DNA from: Piper betle | Lineage: Eukaryota > Streptophyta > Magnoliopsida > Piperales > Piperaceae | Direction of reading: 5' to 3' | Length of the DNA: 64,000 bases | NCBI GenBank assembly: GCA_033002965.1 | Contig: JAURVB010012903.1 | Location: forward strand, 1 to 64,000 | Shown here: in pieces, positions 26,815-39,354 of the stretch | How the letters are laid out: the number at the start of each line of letters is the position of its first letter | How positions within the stretch are numbered: position 1 is the first letter of the stretch | The notes under the pieces: generated by a model | Told to the model about the DNA's origin: nothing | Database searches by the model: none | What the model saw: the letters and a program-made list of their open reading frames with translations, nothing else | Translations under genes and position numbers: made by a program

Positions 26815-27765
26815 TTTAACAATTACCCAATACATATGAGTATATCTCTATCTCATATGTGAATCGCCTAAAACAGATGAACAAAGGTTATTTTATTCAA
26901 TGACAAATTTAATATTTCTATCTCTAAACAAGATTAAATCTCTAAATCTAATAATAGATGGCCAGTCTAATGATAACATTAAAAATAGAATAAAATAGAT
27001 GATCCAACATCACAATCACATTGATAAACTTTAATAATTTTTATTAATCTACGCACTAGGTGTCATTGAAAATCCTAGAAAAAAATTTACTCCATAGAAT
27101 ATTCGAATAACTCAAGAAATTCATATGTGATATGAAAAACATCATTTAATTACAAAGAAAACTAAATCAAAATAAGAAAAATACTTTTGGAGAAAGCATC
27201 TTCTCTTTCTAATCCAACTTCTTCGTCGTTCCTTCTCGTCTTTCATGCCATCACTTTGCTGTCCAGAGTTGTTCCTTTTTCTTTATTGAAAACCCTAATC
27301 AAGTTTATAAAGGATCCACCCAAATATTTCAAGTGCGATCCATCAAGATATCCAAAAATATTGGAAAAATCAGGTTTTCCGCCACCAGTGCTCGAGCGCT
27401 CGAGCGCTCAAAATTCAGACGCTCTAGCACTTAGCTCTTGGCTATAACATTTTCTTAACAGAAAGGCCAGCACTCGAGCGCTCTGACTCCCAGCGCTCAA
27501 GCACTCTGCTTTCGGTTATAAATTCCAGGTTACGCTTTTTGATCCGATTTTGCCCTAAATTGATTCCGGACCAACTTCTAGCTCTTATACCTTGATAGAA
27601 CAACACCAATTAGTACTTTTTACACCAAAATCACAATAATTTCTCACTTTATTAATAATATCTAATAAACTTTTAAACTAATAAAATTAAAATAAAAATC
27701 ACTCGAAACATGACAAAAACTCAATATTATATGCAAAGAATAATAACTCTTTTAAAGAGTTATCA
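26815..27765 (-). mobile_element. Truncated 3' LTR of the Athila-like element D
   Basis: On the minus strand it starts TGATAACTC at 27765, right after a polypurine tract, and matches the solo LTR at 13091-14445 for about 950 bp. The last about 400 bp of the LTR are missing: similarity stops near 26815-26820, where the sequence becomes the intron of the glycosylase gene. It contains a perfect 14-nt palindrome AGCGCTCGAGCGCT (27395-27408). No target-site duplication can exist at a truncated edge. Confidence 0.8.
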
Positions 27766-29239
27766 CACCCCCAAACTTGAATATTTGCTAGTTCTGAGCA
27801 AAACCTAAACTAAACTGGGCTTATTTCTCCACTCCACACAAGCCATCCAACAAATTAATTTTTAACTTCTCATTAGTGCATGAATATTATTCCTTGAAAT
27901 CAAATAATAATATTTTAAAATTCACAAGATATCCAATTGTAAAATAAAGGTGCAAAAGTATTTCCCAATACAAAAAGAAAATAAAACTCCCAAACTTATC
28001 TCTCAAATGAGTTTAGAATCAGCTTATATCATCATCCAATACAATTAAATCAAATTTTTCATAAGTTCAAGTATCAATTTTCTCTCCACTAATATAAGTA
28101 CCTTGTCAATCAAGATCAATAAAACTTTTTAGGTTGTAATGGGGCTAAGGTTAAAGGCTAAAAATTGATATCAAGATTAGAAACAATAAACCCTAGCTCA
28201 AGACTCTTTCCAAGCTTAAAACAAATTAATTTAAATCCTTGTCACCAATAATTTCATCCACTCATTCACATTATGCTTCCAAAAACACACATAATTTATA
28301 GAATAACTACGAAACACCATTTTTTTTTCAACTCCTCTTTCAAATACTTTTCTTTAACTTAAAAAATTTCATCACTTCATAAAAAAATTTTCATTTTTTT
28401 CAACTCCTTCACTCCCCAATATATCATTTTCATTCAATAATCAATTCATTCCAACCTTGGAAAAGTCAATCACTAAGGTTTTAGGTTAGGACAATTAACA
28501 AATAAGGATAAATAAAATGAAACAAAGGCTAAGTCTATTAATATCATAGGAAAACAAGCAGAACAGGTTAACTTCACGACTCAAAATTAGCTGAAACAAG
28601 GATAAATAAAGATAGCTTGAATGGACCTGGTTAACAAACTCACCTACATCTCTTCTATCATGACAAGTCACCTATGATTTCGCCTCAGGAAAATCTTTAC
28701 TAGAATTCTAGATCATTTTCTTCAATTATATTTATAATAGCATAAACATCATCTAAGCATCATCAAAATCAAAGTTGGGAGTTACAAAAAAAATTATATA
28801 GGGAAAAACATTCAAAACTCAACTCACAATATAGACATCCATAGAATCTCTTCATATTATATTATCAAAGAAAAAAAATATCAAACTCTTCTATCATCGA
28901 ACAAATTAATAAGTTGGATGAGTCATATAAAATAAAGAAGAACATTAACAAAAGAAACCTAAAAAAATACCACTAACAACTCCTAATTTATTTTAACACC
29001 AAGTAAACCCCCCAAATCTTAAACAATGCATTGTCCCAATGCTGAAAAAATAGATTCAAAATGACAAAGTAAAAGGACTTCCTTTTTAAGCAAAGTAATT
29101 AGAAGGGAAAAACCACAAAATAACCTATCTTATGAAAAATAAACCAAAAACATGGTTTGCCTCCAATGAAGTGCTAAATTTATAGTCATCAGCCTGACTA
29201 TTCCAACGTACCTATTATAGGGAGAGTAATAGAGGTTTG
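27766..29239 (-). mobile_element. 3' noncoding region and polypurine tract of element D
   Basis: On the minus strand a CAAGTTTGGGGGTG polypurine tract (27766-27779) borders the LTR. The 1.4 kb between it and the end of pol is AT-rich with no surviving open frame. Athila elements have a long region here that sometimes holds an extra reading frame; none is recognisable. Confidence 0.6.
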
Positions 29240-32200
29240 GGTTATGGAACATTACCTCCATGATAAGGCTTAAGTCTTTGCCCATTAACTTTAAAACTTG
29301 TACCTGAACCTTCCTTATAAATTTCTACGTCTCCATAAGGAAATACTTGTCGGATGATGAAAGGGCCGAACCATCGCGATTTTAATTTTCCTAGAAAAAA
29401 TTTCAACTATGAGTTAAATAATAATACCTATTGTCTAGGTTGAAAAGTACAACGGGAAATATTCTGATCATGCCACTTCTTTGTCTTTTCCTTATAAAGT
29501 TTGGCACTTTCGTATGCCTCCATTCGGAACTCATCTACCTCATTTAATTAAAGAAGTCATTTTTCCCCACAAGCCTTCATATCAAAATTTAACTTTTTAA
29601 TAGCCTAGTATGCATTGTGTTCGAGCTCCACTAGAAGATGGAAAGCCTTTCCAAAAATCAACCGGTACAGAAACATTCCAAGTGGTGTTTTATAAGCTAT
29701 CCTATACGCCTATAAAGCATCATCCAAACGTATAAAGCAATCCTTCCGAGATGGGCAAACAATCTTTTCCAAAAAGTCTTTTAATTTCCCTATTAGAAAT
29801 TTCAACTTGTCCACTTGTCTGGGGGTGATAAGTTGTGGCTACTTTATGCTTGATCCCATATTTTTGCAATAAAATATCAAATTGATGGTTAGAAAAATGT
29901 ATACCCCCATCACTAATAATAGCTCTAGGAGTGCCAAAACGAGTAAAAATATGGTTTTTCAAGAATTTCAAAACCACATTAGCATTATTAGTTGGGAAAG
30001 CAGCGGCTTCCACCCATTTTGATACATAATCGACCACTACTAGGATATAAATATTCTGATGAGATGGTATGAACGGTCCCATAAAATCAATCTCCCAGAC
30101 ATCAAAAAGTTCCACTTCTAAAATGTTAGTAAGTGGCATTTTTTGACGACGTGAGATATTTCCCACTCTTTGACAACGATCACACTGCAAAACAAAAAGA
30201 TGTGAGTCTTTAAATAAAGTAGGCCAATAAAATCCAGATTGAAGTACTTTCATCGCAGTCCGCACTCCACCAAAATGACCACCATAATCAGAAGAGTGAC
30301 ACTGATCGAGAATGCTATCTATCTCTTCATCCGGCACACACCTCTGAATAAATTGGTCACTACAGCGTTTGAATAAGAAAGGTTCATCCCATAAATAAGC
30401 ACGCACATCACAGAGGAACCACTTCTTTTGGTGATATGTCAAATAGAGAGGAAATACCTGGCAAGCAAGAAAATTCACATAATCAACAAACCAGGGAATG
30501 GGAGAATGTGATACCTTTAAAAGTTGTTCATCCAGAAAATAGTCATTAATCCGGAGTGAAGGCTCGTCTAAACTTCCATTCTTGAGTCGAGAAAGATGAT
30601 CAATTACTTTATTTTTGGACCCTTTTTGGTCTTTGATTACCAAATCAAACTCGTGTAGTAGGAGCACCCATTGAATTGACCTTAGTTTGACATTTTTTTC
30701 TCAAATAAATATTTAAGAGTTGTATGATCTGTATAAACAATTACATTAGTACAAATGAGATAAGACCGAAATTTCTCAAAGGCGTACACAACAGCTAACA
30801 ATTCTTTTTCATTGGTAGTGCAATTCAATTGAACTTCGTTGAGTGTCTTGCATGCATAATAAATTGTGTGAAAAAGTTTATCTTTTCGTTGCCCCAAAAC
30901 AGCACCAACTACATAATCACTGGCATCACACATTAGCTCGAAAGGTAAATTCCAATCAGGGCAAGCAAGTATTGAAGAAATTAATCGGGCTTTTAAGACT
31001 TCAAAAGCTTCTAAACACTTATCAATTATATCAAAAGTAACATCTTTTTTCTAACAAATTAGAAAGTGATTTAATAATTTTAGAAAATCTTTAATAAAAT
31101 GACTATAAAAACCTGTATGCTTGAGAAAACTTCTAACCCCTTTAACTAATGTCGGGATGGGCAATTTTTTAATTGTTTCAATCTTTGCTCTATCCACTTC
31201 CAAGCCCTTGCTGGATACTTTATGACCCAAAACAATTCTCTCTTGTACCATGAAATGACACTCCTCCCAATTGAAAACCATATTGGTGTCTTCACAAAGG
31301 TGGAGAACCCAATCAAGAACATGCAAACAATTATCATAAGTATCACCAAACCAGAGAAATCATCCATAAATACCTCCATTCCATGTTCCACCATGTCTAA
31401 AAAATCGCCATCACGTATTGCTAAAAAGTGGTTGGAGCATTGCAAAGGCTAAATGGCATCCTGCAAAATGTAAATGTACCATACAGACATGTGAAGGTTG
31501 TTTCTCTTGATCCTTTGGGAGGATCATAATCTAATTGTATCCCGAATATCCATCAAGGAAATAGTAAAATAGTTTGCCTGCTAGCCTATCCAACAATTGG
31601 TCAATGAATGGTAATGGAAAGTGATCTTTTCTAGTAGCTTTGTTGAGTTTTCGGTAATCCATGCATACTCTCCATCCCGCCACTGTCCTTGTTGGAATTA
31701 ATTCACTTTTCTCATTTGCTACCACAGTCATACCACCCTTCTAAGGTACACACTGCACAGGACTCGCCCAAGAACTGTCAGAAATAGGAAAAATTATACT
31801 TGCATCAAGCCACTTAATGATTTCTTTCTTGACAACATCCTTCATGATTGGATTTAGCCGGTGCTGATGTTCCACTGAGGGTTTATATCCATCTTCAAGA
31901 ATGATTTTATGCATACAAAAGGAAGACTACTACCATGAATGTTAGCAATAGTCCAACCTATTGCCAGCTTATGCTCCCGTAGTATTCTGAATAGCTTGTC
32001 TTCCTGCATACTAGTTAAAGCCGACGAAATAATAAATGGTAGAGTGTTAAAAGGGCATAGAAATGCATACCTCAAATGAGATGGAAGTTGTTTTAACTCC
32101 AAGGTCAGTGGAATTTCAATGGAAGGCTTGATCCTCGTCGATATTGAAGGTTGCAACTCCAAAGATTCAAAGTTATCTTGACCTCGAGTGAATGTTGGAG

Positions 32201-32371
32201 TAGAATTTACCAGGTGCAATTACTCCCCTTTCTCCTCATCACCAGAATCATCAACATGAGAAACTAATGTGGCTACTAAATGGTCAATGGGATACATTTC
32301 CTCGAACATAGTTGATGAAGGAGAATGGACTACATCAATATAAAAATAATCATCTACTGGTTTCGGATCTA
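29240..32371 (-). pseudogene. Athila-like pol remnant (RT, RNase H, integrase), element D
   Basis: Read from 32371 down to 29240. First comes the pre-RT linker (LPSHLRYAFL, LPFIISSALT, HKLAIGWTIANIHG). RT follows, with ELIPTRTVAGWRVCMDYRKL and HFPLPFIDQLLDRLAGK at 31531-31731 and MEVFMDDFS near 31380. RNase H (MCDASDYVVGAVLGQ, YACKTLNEVQLNCTT, VVYTDHTT-like block) lies at about 30680-30930. Integrase covers 29720-30667, with the zinc-binding segment (H...[10 protein letters not shown]) and core motifs [27 protein letters not shown] and [13 protein letters not shown]. Beyond the last stop, the usual C-terminal tail is readable to GQRLKPYHGGN (about 29245). Several stops and frameshifts separate the blocks, so it is dead. 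Gag and protease are missing; the 5' edge is fused to another element's integrase at about 32371. Confidence 0.88.
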
Positions 32372-33054
32372 AATTGTTCGCTCTGGCTATCTATCTGTTT
32401 GAGGATGATATGTTCTACTAAACCTCAACTCTATTGCCAAACCTGTTTGCAATGAATTCTAGAACATAGACATGAACCTCGGATCTCAATTGGACACAGT
32501 CTCTCTTGGCACCCCATGTAGCTTGATAATCTGATCTCTATATAGTCTAGCTAAGGTAATCAAGGTACATATCTTCACGATCAGAATGAAGTGTTTTGAT
32601 TTTGTCAACCGGTCTACAATCACCCACACCATATCAAGCTGGTGACGTGTAGGTGGTAGACCCATGGCAAAATCACAAGTAATACAATCTCAATTTCAGT
32701 CAAGAAGTGGCAATGACTGAAGCATCCCTCCATGTCTTATGTGCTTAAACTTTACCTATTGATAGCCAAGACATCTTGATTACACATCAAGCACATCTTT
32801 CTTCAGCCAAGGCCACCAGTACTATCTACAAACATCATGTTACATCTTTATGGATTCCGGGTGGACCGTGAATCACAAACATTGTGCTTCCTAGAGAATC
32901 TACTGCTGAATACCCGAGTGCACTGGCAAGTCTGGCACATACAATCAGCCTCCCATTTGCACTAATCCATCACATCTCTAGTCAAACTAGGGTGTACTCT
33001 TCATCCCATCCAACTCTATGGCTGCTCATCCTCGTCCTGTGCCTACCTAATCTA
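32372..33054 (-). pseudogene. Integrase remnant of Ty3/gypsy element B
   Basis: The minus strand reads MGLPPTRHQLDMVWVIVDRL then TKSKHFIL, and further on LARLYRDQIIKLHGVP and TYHPQTD at about 32390-32410. This is the core of a chromovirus-type integrase with stops (for example after PRETVSN). It ends in the middle of the core domain, just past the PQTD motif, where Athila-like sequence takes over at about 32371. A zinc-binding segment is partly readable further upstream on the minus strand. Confidence 0.75.
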
Positions 33055-36000
33055 ATCTAACATTGTCGGGCTGATCAATAATTTGGGCATCGTTGCTACC
33101 AACTCTCTATCAAACACATCAGTCCTCTGATCATCATATTGAAGCCCCATTGTTGCAAGTCTGGCTCCACATGACACGGGTCTCTGACTCCAAGCATTTG
33201 CTACTATATCTGCCTTACCCAGGGTGTCACAGTCAGCTAGCAACTGAAGCCATCGTCACTACTTGTTGTTCAACTCATTCTATGTGAAGATATACTGCAT
33301 GCTCTTGTAATCAGTATAGAGCTGGAAGGATACTCCATACAATAGTGACACCAAATCCAGAAAGCAAAGATCACTGCTGCCAACTCTAAATCACATGTCA
33401 GATAATTTTGCTTGTGAACTTTCAACTACCAAGATACATATACTATCACTCTGGCCCTTTATGTAACACCTCAAATCCGGTTCACGCTCATGAACCAAAC
33501 CGGCATGTTACAAGCCCCAGTTAGGTCGGCTAACCTCGAATCCAACTCGTGCGAATCTAATCTCGGCATCGTAAGATTAAGATACGACTCGCCATATATG
33601 GTTGAATGCTCAAAATCCTAACATAATACTATATGGATGACATGCAACTAAATTACACGCCACAACAATTGCAATAAATCAATAGAAATTCTCAAAATAA
33701 AACGGACAGAATCTCCCCTAAAAGTGCAATTAGGGGCCACCCTATCAAAATCAACATATGCAAACATATATTTATATATCAACAATTTCATTCACTCAAA
33801 ATCTAATCTACTGTATACTCATTCTGAAACTTAGGTCTCAACCCACCACGCTTTTGCTGTGCAATTTATTCATGTTTCACATCCTGTCATCATGTCTTAG
33901 CATTCAATTACGCCCTATCATCATATCTTAAGCATTTAATCACATCATATCATGTCCTCTAGCAGTTTCACATCATTCTCAATATAATAACATCATAACA
34001 AAAATATTAATTACTCTATCGACTGACATGTGTGTGCAAGCGACATCATTGCTCCTCTGTCTATGCTGGCACATCCAACTCGTGATTGTCACCTACATAT
34101 AGTACAAAAATGTCAGTAACGCTTTAACTATAACAAGCTAGCTATCAGAGCAAACTCTCATATGAAAAAAACATTTGTTTACTTCATCAGAACTCTCCGA
34201 AGGGCACCTACTGAGGAGCCACTGGGCTGAAGGTGCGCTAGCATCCCAAATTGACTGATCTGTTGCTGTTGATGCCTCTCTCGGCATTTTCTTACTTCAT
34301 TTTCTGGTTTTGAATTCTAAACCCTCTCCTTACCTCCATATTTCTCCTGGCCTTGAGCACAAAGGCCGAGTACTCTCAGGCAGTCGCCTTAAGTACCCTT
34401 TAAACCACAAGTCCGGGTATGCACTGTACTAAACAATACCCGTAAACCTCCATGTTCTCTTCATGTGAGGAACTCAAACGCGGAGTTGTCAAGATCCCTC
34501 AGGAATAGAATAGTTCGCTCACTAATCCAGAGCCTGCTTTGACTATCACAGCATCTGCTCATGGTACGTGCAGTCGATTTTTCCATCACTCGTCTCACTA
34601 AAAACTCGATAAAATTATATATATAGGCCAAAGAAGGGATTTATATAATAGGCCCAAAGGCAACTTGTGGTGGATCTTGTTTTCGAAATCATCCTCGAGG
34701 GGTTATTAATCCAGAAAATTGTTCAGTTAAATGGCCCAAGTTAAGTGGGATCCAATAAAACACCACTTAACCCATCCTGCTGGCAATAAATCAAACATAC
34801 AATAGAGTAGAGAATAAAATAGAGATGAGTCCTAAACAGACCTGGTAGAAGCTACAAGCGTATCATTGCTCCTAGGCGGCGAGCTCCTACTCCGTGCCTA
34901 CACATCAAAACTAAATACTAACGCCCGCTAACTAAATAATGCATCAAACTCAATGAACATCACACACAACATAATAATCATCTGTCACAATCAACAATCA
35001 ATAATTATAAATGTGAATAATCCTAACTCATCCTATTCATACCAATTTTATTGTGTTTTTCTAAGTTATGTCATGATCACTTATCATGCTGAGACTCGAT
35101 TTACCTCATTAGATCACTTAACCTTCATTCACTGTTAATCACATCATGCACTTGTCACTTCATCCATAGTCAAACATTTATCATGATAATTAATTAATCC
35201 TAGTATGTTGTGCTAACAATTATCAAGTTTAAATAATCAAATTGGAGGTATTTATACCTCTCGTTGTAGATAATCGGCAACGGCTAGGGTTTTTTCATCC
35301 GTCTCAGAGCTCGAATTCGGCGCTCGTCGGGGTCCAAAGTTCGATCGGGTTCAACTAGTTGTGCTCCGCAGAAGATCTGGCGAATTCAATCGAATCCGAT
35401 TTTCTGGCAGGGTCTGACAGTTTTTCGGTGGCTTCAATGGTTTTCCGGCAGCTTTCTAACAATTTTCTAGCGGCAGTCATCAACAGTGTCTACTGGCCGG
35501 ATAGTGGTCATATTGGGTACCATTTACACCGGCTCGTCGACCTCGATGCATCTACGATGTCGACATGGCTGGCGGAGGTGGCAACTCGCCGAAAAAGGGC
35601 AAAAATAGGGCTGTTAGTGCTGGTGTGGAGATCCGGCTGGGATGGGCGGCACTGGCCTCCGTTCCAGTCAGGGAAGGTCATGGGTTGGTCGAAGACATTG
35701 AGGCAACCACCCGATTGTGGCAATGACGGTCGCCGGTGGAGGAATCGACGACACGAGCTTGTCGCTAGGCATGGTGATTTCGGCGTCATTGCTAGGTGGA
35801 TGGTGGCCGGGGCTAGTCGGGGCGACACGGCAACGATCAGCGGCAGTCCGGCATCGGTAGTAGTGGCAGACTGGCGTCGGCAGCAGCGGCGATGACAAGA
35901 AAAGGGGTGGCAATCAGGGTTTGGGGAAGAAGGCGTAGGGGGAAAAGAAAAGGGCTCGGTGGCAAACTCATAAATAAGAATTGACTCGTCTCTGGCTCAA

Positions 36001-36718
36001 GTCAAGAATAATAACTAAGTCGTAGAAAATCCTTAAAAAATCCAAAAAATCAGGAAAAATCCCATAAAATAAAACAAATACCACAACATCATAATGACAT
36101 GCTCTATAACTAACAACCCACCCAAACTGCCCGTAACGCATCCTAACGCGGTAAACAGCCTAAAACTAATTCTACAATCCACTATATATAAAAATAAAAA
36201 GTAAATGGCATACTCTCATATATTCTGATAACTCATTCTTTTCTGCTATGTTCATGATGTTATCATCATATACTTGGGTACGCATAACCCTCATAGCTCA
36301 TACACGCGACTGGCGTCGACTTAGTACACGTATCCTGAAACATACTCAACTCGAAAATAATGGTTGAACCAACAGATTTTGAATATCGAATCACTGGTTT
36401 TACACTCTACATCAACACGTATCCAAGTTTGATACCCAATGCATCGTTGTACACCACGAACTCATCATGGACCTATTGAAGACTCAGGATGGGCATTGAA
36501 ATGAGCCGGCACTTTAATGTCTCAAAACTTTGCTTGGAGGTGTTAGTCCACACTAAGCGTTATACCTTTCTAGGCAGCTGAGTGAGTGGAGCTGCTATTG
36601 AGGGGAAACCCTGTGTGAATGTTTGGTAGTAGCCTGCAAGACCAAAGAAACTCCAAATCTCTGATGTTGACCTCGGTCTCTCCCATCCGAGAACTACCTT
36701 GACCTTGGTCGGATCTAA
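33055..36718 (-). pseudogene. Element B RNase H segment, duplicated copy 1, split by an LTR
   Basis: The two parts, 33055-33461 and 36405-36718, are one about 720-bp unit interrupted by the solo LTR A4. It encodes RT thumb to RNase H and the linker to integrase: DPTKVKVVLGWERP, SFFGLAGYYQTFTQGF, IAAPLTQLPRK, and after the LTR the ADIVANAWSQRPVS linker. It repeats the segment at 36713-37438, with roughly one base in ten differing by eye. The junction with copy 2 is readable in frame (ISLIVLDPTKVK). Confidence 0.75.
33462..36404 (-). mobile_element. Solo LTR of family A (copy A4) inserted in element B
   Basis: A 2943-bp element running from TGTAACACC to GGTTTTACA as read on the plus strand; its TATA box is on the minus strand (about 34640-34655). 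Flanks are CTTTA (33457-33461) and CTCTA (36405-36409), a TSD with one mismatch. The uninterrupted duplicate segment carries the empty site CCCTCTACATCAAC at 37128-37141, confirming the insertion point. Open frames at 35359-35913 lie inside the LTR and are not genes. Confidence 0.9.
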
Positions 36719-37438
36719 CACTATCAGGCTGATTGCTAATTTGGCCATCATTGCTACGAACTCTCTGTGTTACACATCTGTCCTTTGATCATTATATTGA
36801 ATCCGCACCGCTGCAAGTCTGGCTCCACATGACACAGGTCTCCGGCTCAAAGCATTTTCCACTATATTTGCCTTACCCGAGGAGTAGGCAATCTCGATGT
36901 CACAGTAAGCTAGGAACACAAGCCATCGTTACTACCTGTTGTTCAACTTGTTCTATGTGAAGATATACTCCAAGCTCTTGTAATCAGTATAGAGCTGCAA
37001 GGATACTCCATACAATAGTGGCACCAAATTCGGAGAGCAAAGATCACTGATGCCCACTCTAAATCATGTGTTAGATAATTTTGCTCATGGACTTTCAACT
37101 GCCAGGATGCATACACTATCACTCTGACCCTCTACATCAACACATAGCCAGTCTGATACCCAATGCATCACTATACACCACGAACTCATCATGGCCCTCT
37201 TGAAGACTGAAGATGGGCGTTGAAGTGAGCTGATCCTTTAATGTCTAAAAACATTGCTTACAGGTGTTAGTTCACACTAAGTGTTATTCCTTTCTAGGCA
37301 GCTGAGTGAGTGCAGCTGCTATTGAGGAGAAACCCTATGTGAACTGTTGGTAGTAGCCTGCAAGACCAAAGAAACTCCGAATCTTTAATGCCAACTTCGG
37401 TCTCTCCCATCTGAGAACTACCTCAACCTTGGTCGGAT
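36713..37438 (-). repeat. Tandem-duplicated segment of element B pol, copy 2
   Basis: This about 725-bp segment is the adjacent, uninterrupted copy of 33055-33461 plus 36405-36718. It covers the end of RT through RNase H to the pre-integrase linker. The two unit ends share GATC-type microhomology (TTAGATC / GGATCC), consistent with a duplication inside the element by unequal exchange or template slippage. Confidence 0.8.
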
Positions 37439-38111
37439 CCCCATAAATACTTGCTAACAGTACCATGTGACCAAGGAATACTACCTCAGACATCCAAAAG
37501 TCACACTTAGATAGCTTGGCGTATAGCCGGTGCTCTCGTAGAGTTTGCAAACCTATCCTCATGTGCGTCTCATGATTCTGTTGAGACCTTGAATGGATTT
37601 GAATGTTGTCAACATAGACAATCACAAACTGATCTAGATACGGCAGAACACTTAGTTCATGAGATCCATGAATGCTGTTGGGGCGTTCGTCAAGCCAATG
37701 GGCATGACAAGGAACTCATAATAACCATATCTCGTCCTAAAGGTTGTCTTCTGTACATCCTCCTCTCTGATCCTAAGCTGATGATAACCTGATCGAAGAT
37801 CAATCTTCAGAAATATGGAGGCTCCACCTAACTGGTCAAACAAATCATCAATCCTAAGTAAGGGGTATATTTTCTTCACAGTCACCTGGTTGAGCATTCT
37901 ATAGTCGATGCACAACCATAAATCATCGTCCTTCATCATAACGAAGAAGATAGGAGCACCCAAGGGTCAGATGCTTGGCCTGAAAAACCCCTGATCCATT
38001 AACGGGACTCAAGTGGGGCGATGTGATAAGGTGCACTAGAAATCATTGTCGTATCCAGAACCAAGTTAATGGTGAACTCCACTTCTCTGGCACATCATTG
38101 AAGTCATAAAC
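37439..38111 (-). pseudogene. Reverse transcriptase remnant of element B
   Basis: On the minus strand: [60 protein letters not shown] at 37652-37963, then MIVYVDNIQIHSRS (YVDD changed to YVDN, so a catalytic Asp is lost) and LSKCDFWMSEVVFLGH at 37335-37625. These are RT fingers, palm and thumb of a Ty3/gypsy element, probably in the Del/Tekay chromovirus group; the lineage call is by motif resemblance only. Frameshifts interrupt the reading frame. It continues across the LTR C1 into protease at 39355. Confidence 0.88.
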
Positions 38112-39354
38112 TGTAACGACCCGCCCATTCCAAGCCACGGGCCAAGTGTTACTATATGAAACTAAGTGTCTCATAAATTAATTTTCTATTAATTTTCAAG
38201 ATTTTAAATAAATCCATAACAATAAATTTAATATACAAATGCTCAGAATAATCTAAGCCTCATGAACCAAACCAAAATCCCACTGCCATGCAAACAATCT
38301 CGAGAAAAGAATAGTCCAATAATAGAGTCCTCTATTTGTTCCGACTCTACCTATCTTTCCATGCTCATACCTGCGGAGGCAATTCTGCGATAGTGATAAA
38401 AATATTAAGTTGTATAGTTACAAGAAACAATTAATACATTCCAAAACATCTGAATTACATCTTTTAGTGATTATGAGCTTATGCTAAGCTCTTAATATGT
38501 TGGGAGGGTGGCTGCCCATTCAGCTACAATCACATGTATGCGCACACATGCTACGTGGCCCTCAGCCTATAGTTACTGATATTTGTCATTGACTCACTTT
38601 TTCGGTATCACAAGTGCATAATGAATTATCTTGTGCCACTGCACCCTGTCACCCCTTTCGGGATGGGGGAAGGTATTTAATCTTTCAGAGGGTGTTGTCT
38701 GTGTTGAACTGAGTCAATTCATTGACCCGGTTGCGCTCGGCGTATGGTGATCAAATATGAACTCAAGTCGACGAAGACTCCCATATAGTAATTTTTTTAA
38801 GGGTGCTACCCTGTGAAGAACTAAGCCAATTCTTCGACCCCAGTTGCACTCAGTGCATGGTGATCAAATGTGGACTCAGGCAGACCAAGACTCCCAAATC
38901 AAAATATATAATATTTCAAGTAATTATACGGACCTAATATTGTGATGAAGAACACGCGATCCTAAAGCCTTCCATTTGTGAGTCAAATGTGCTCACAAAC
39001 TATACAAAGGATATTTCATTTAACATCAACAGAACTCTCCTTTATATAGAAGATTATGTGTGGAATTCAAGAAGTCACTACATTAAATTTTATAAATATG
39101 TGTGGAATTCAAAAAGTCATTTGTGTGATAATGTAAAGTCAAAAAGTAAATATTAAGTTAATACAAATGGTTGTTAAATCCTAAAAATATTATAAATATC
39201 ATTATATTGATATGCTAAAGGTCAAAATCGATAATTTATAATATTAATTTTTTTAAGAATTAATTTAATTAAATAATATTTACGGTTCGTTCTAAGATTT
39301 ACAAAACCCTAAATAAAATAACCTAATTATTTTTTTTAGGGTTTTATACAAACA
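38112..39354 (+). mobile_element. Solo LTR of family C (copy C1) inserted in element B
   Basis: It starts TGTAACGACCCGCC and ends with the block AGGGTTTTATACAAACA. The whole matches the reverse complement of 45044-46309. It interrupts element B between RT and protease, and the two B halves are consistent in order and spacing once it is removed. I found no exact 5-bp target-site duplication (TAAAC before, ATCAA after), so the exact edges are uncertain by a few bases. No internal domain belongs to it. Confidence 0.75.

Noticed and set aside
35359..35913. Open frames of 178 and 106 codons on both strands
   Set aside because: They are inside solo LTR A4, the counterpart of the GC-rich frames in A3.
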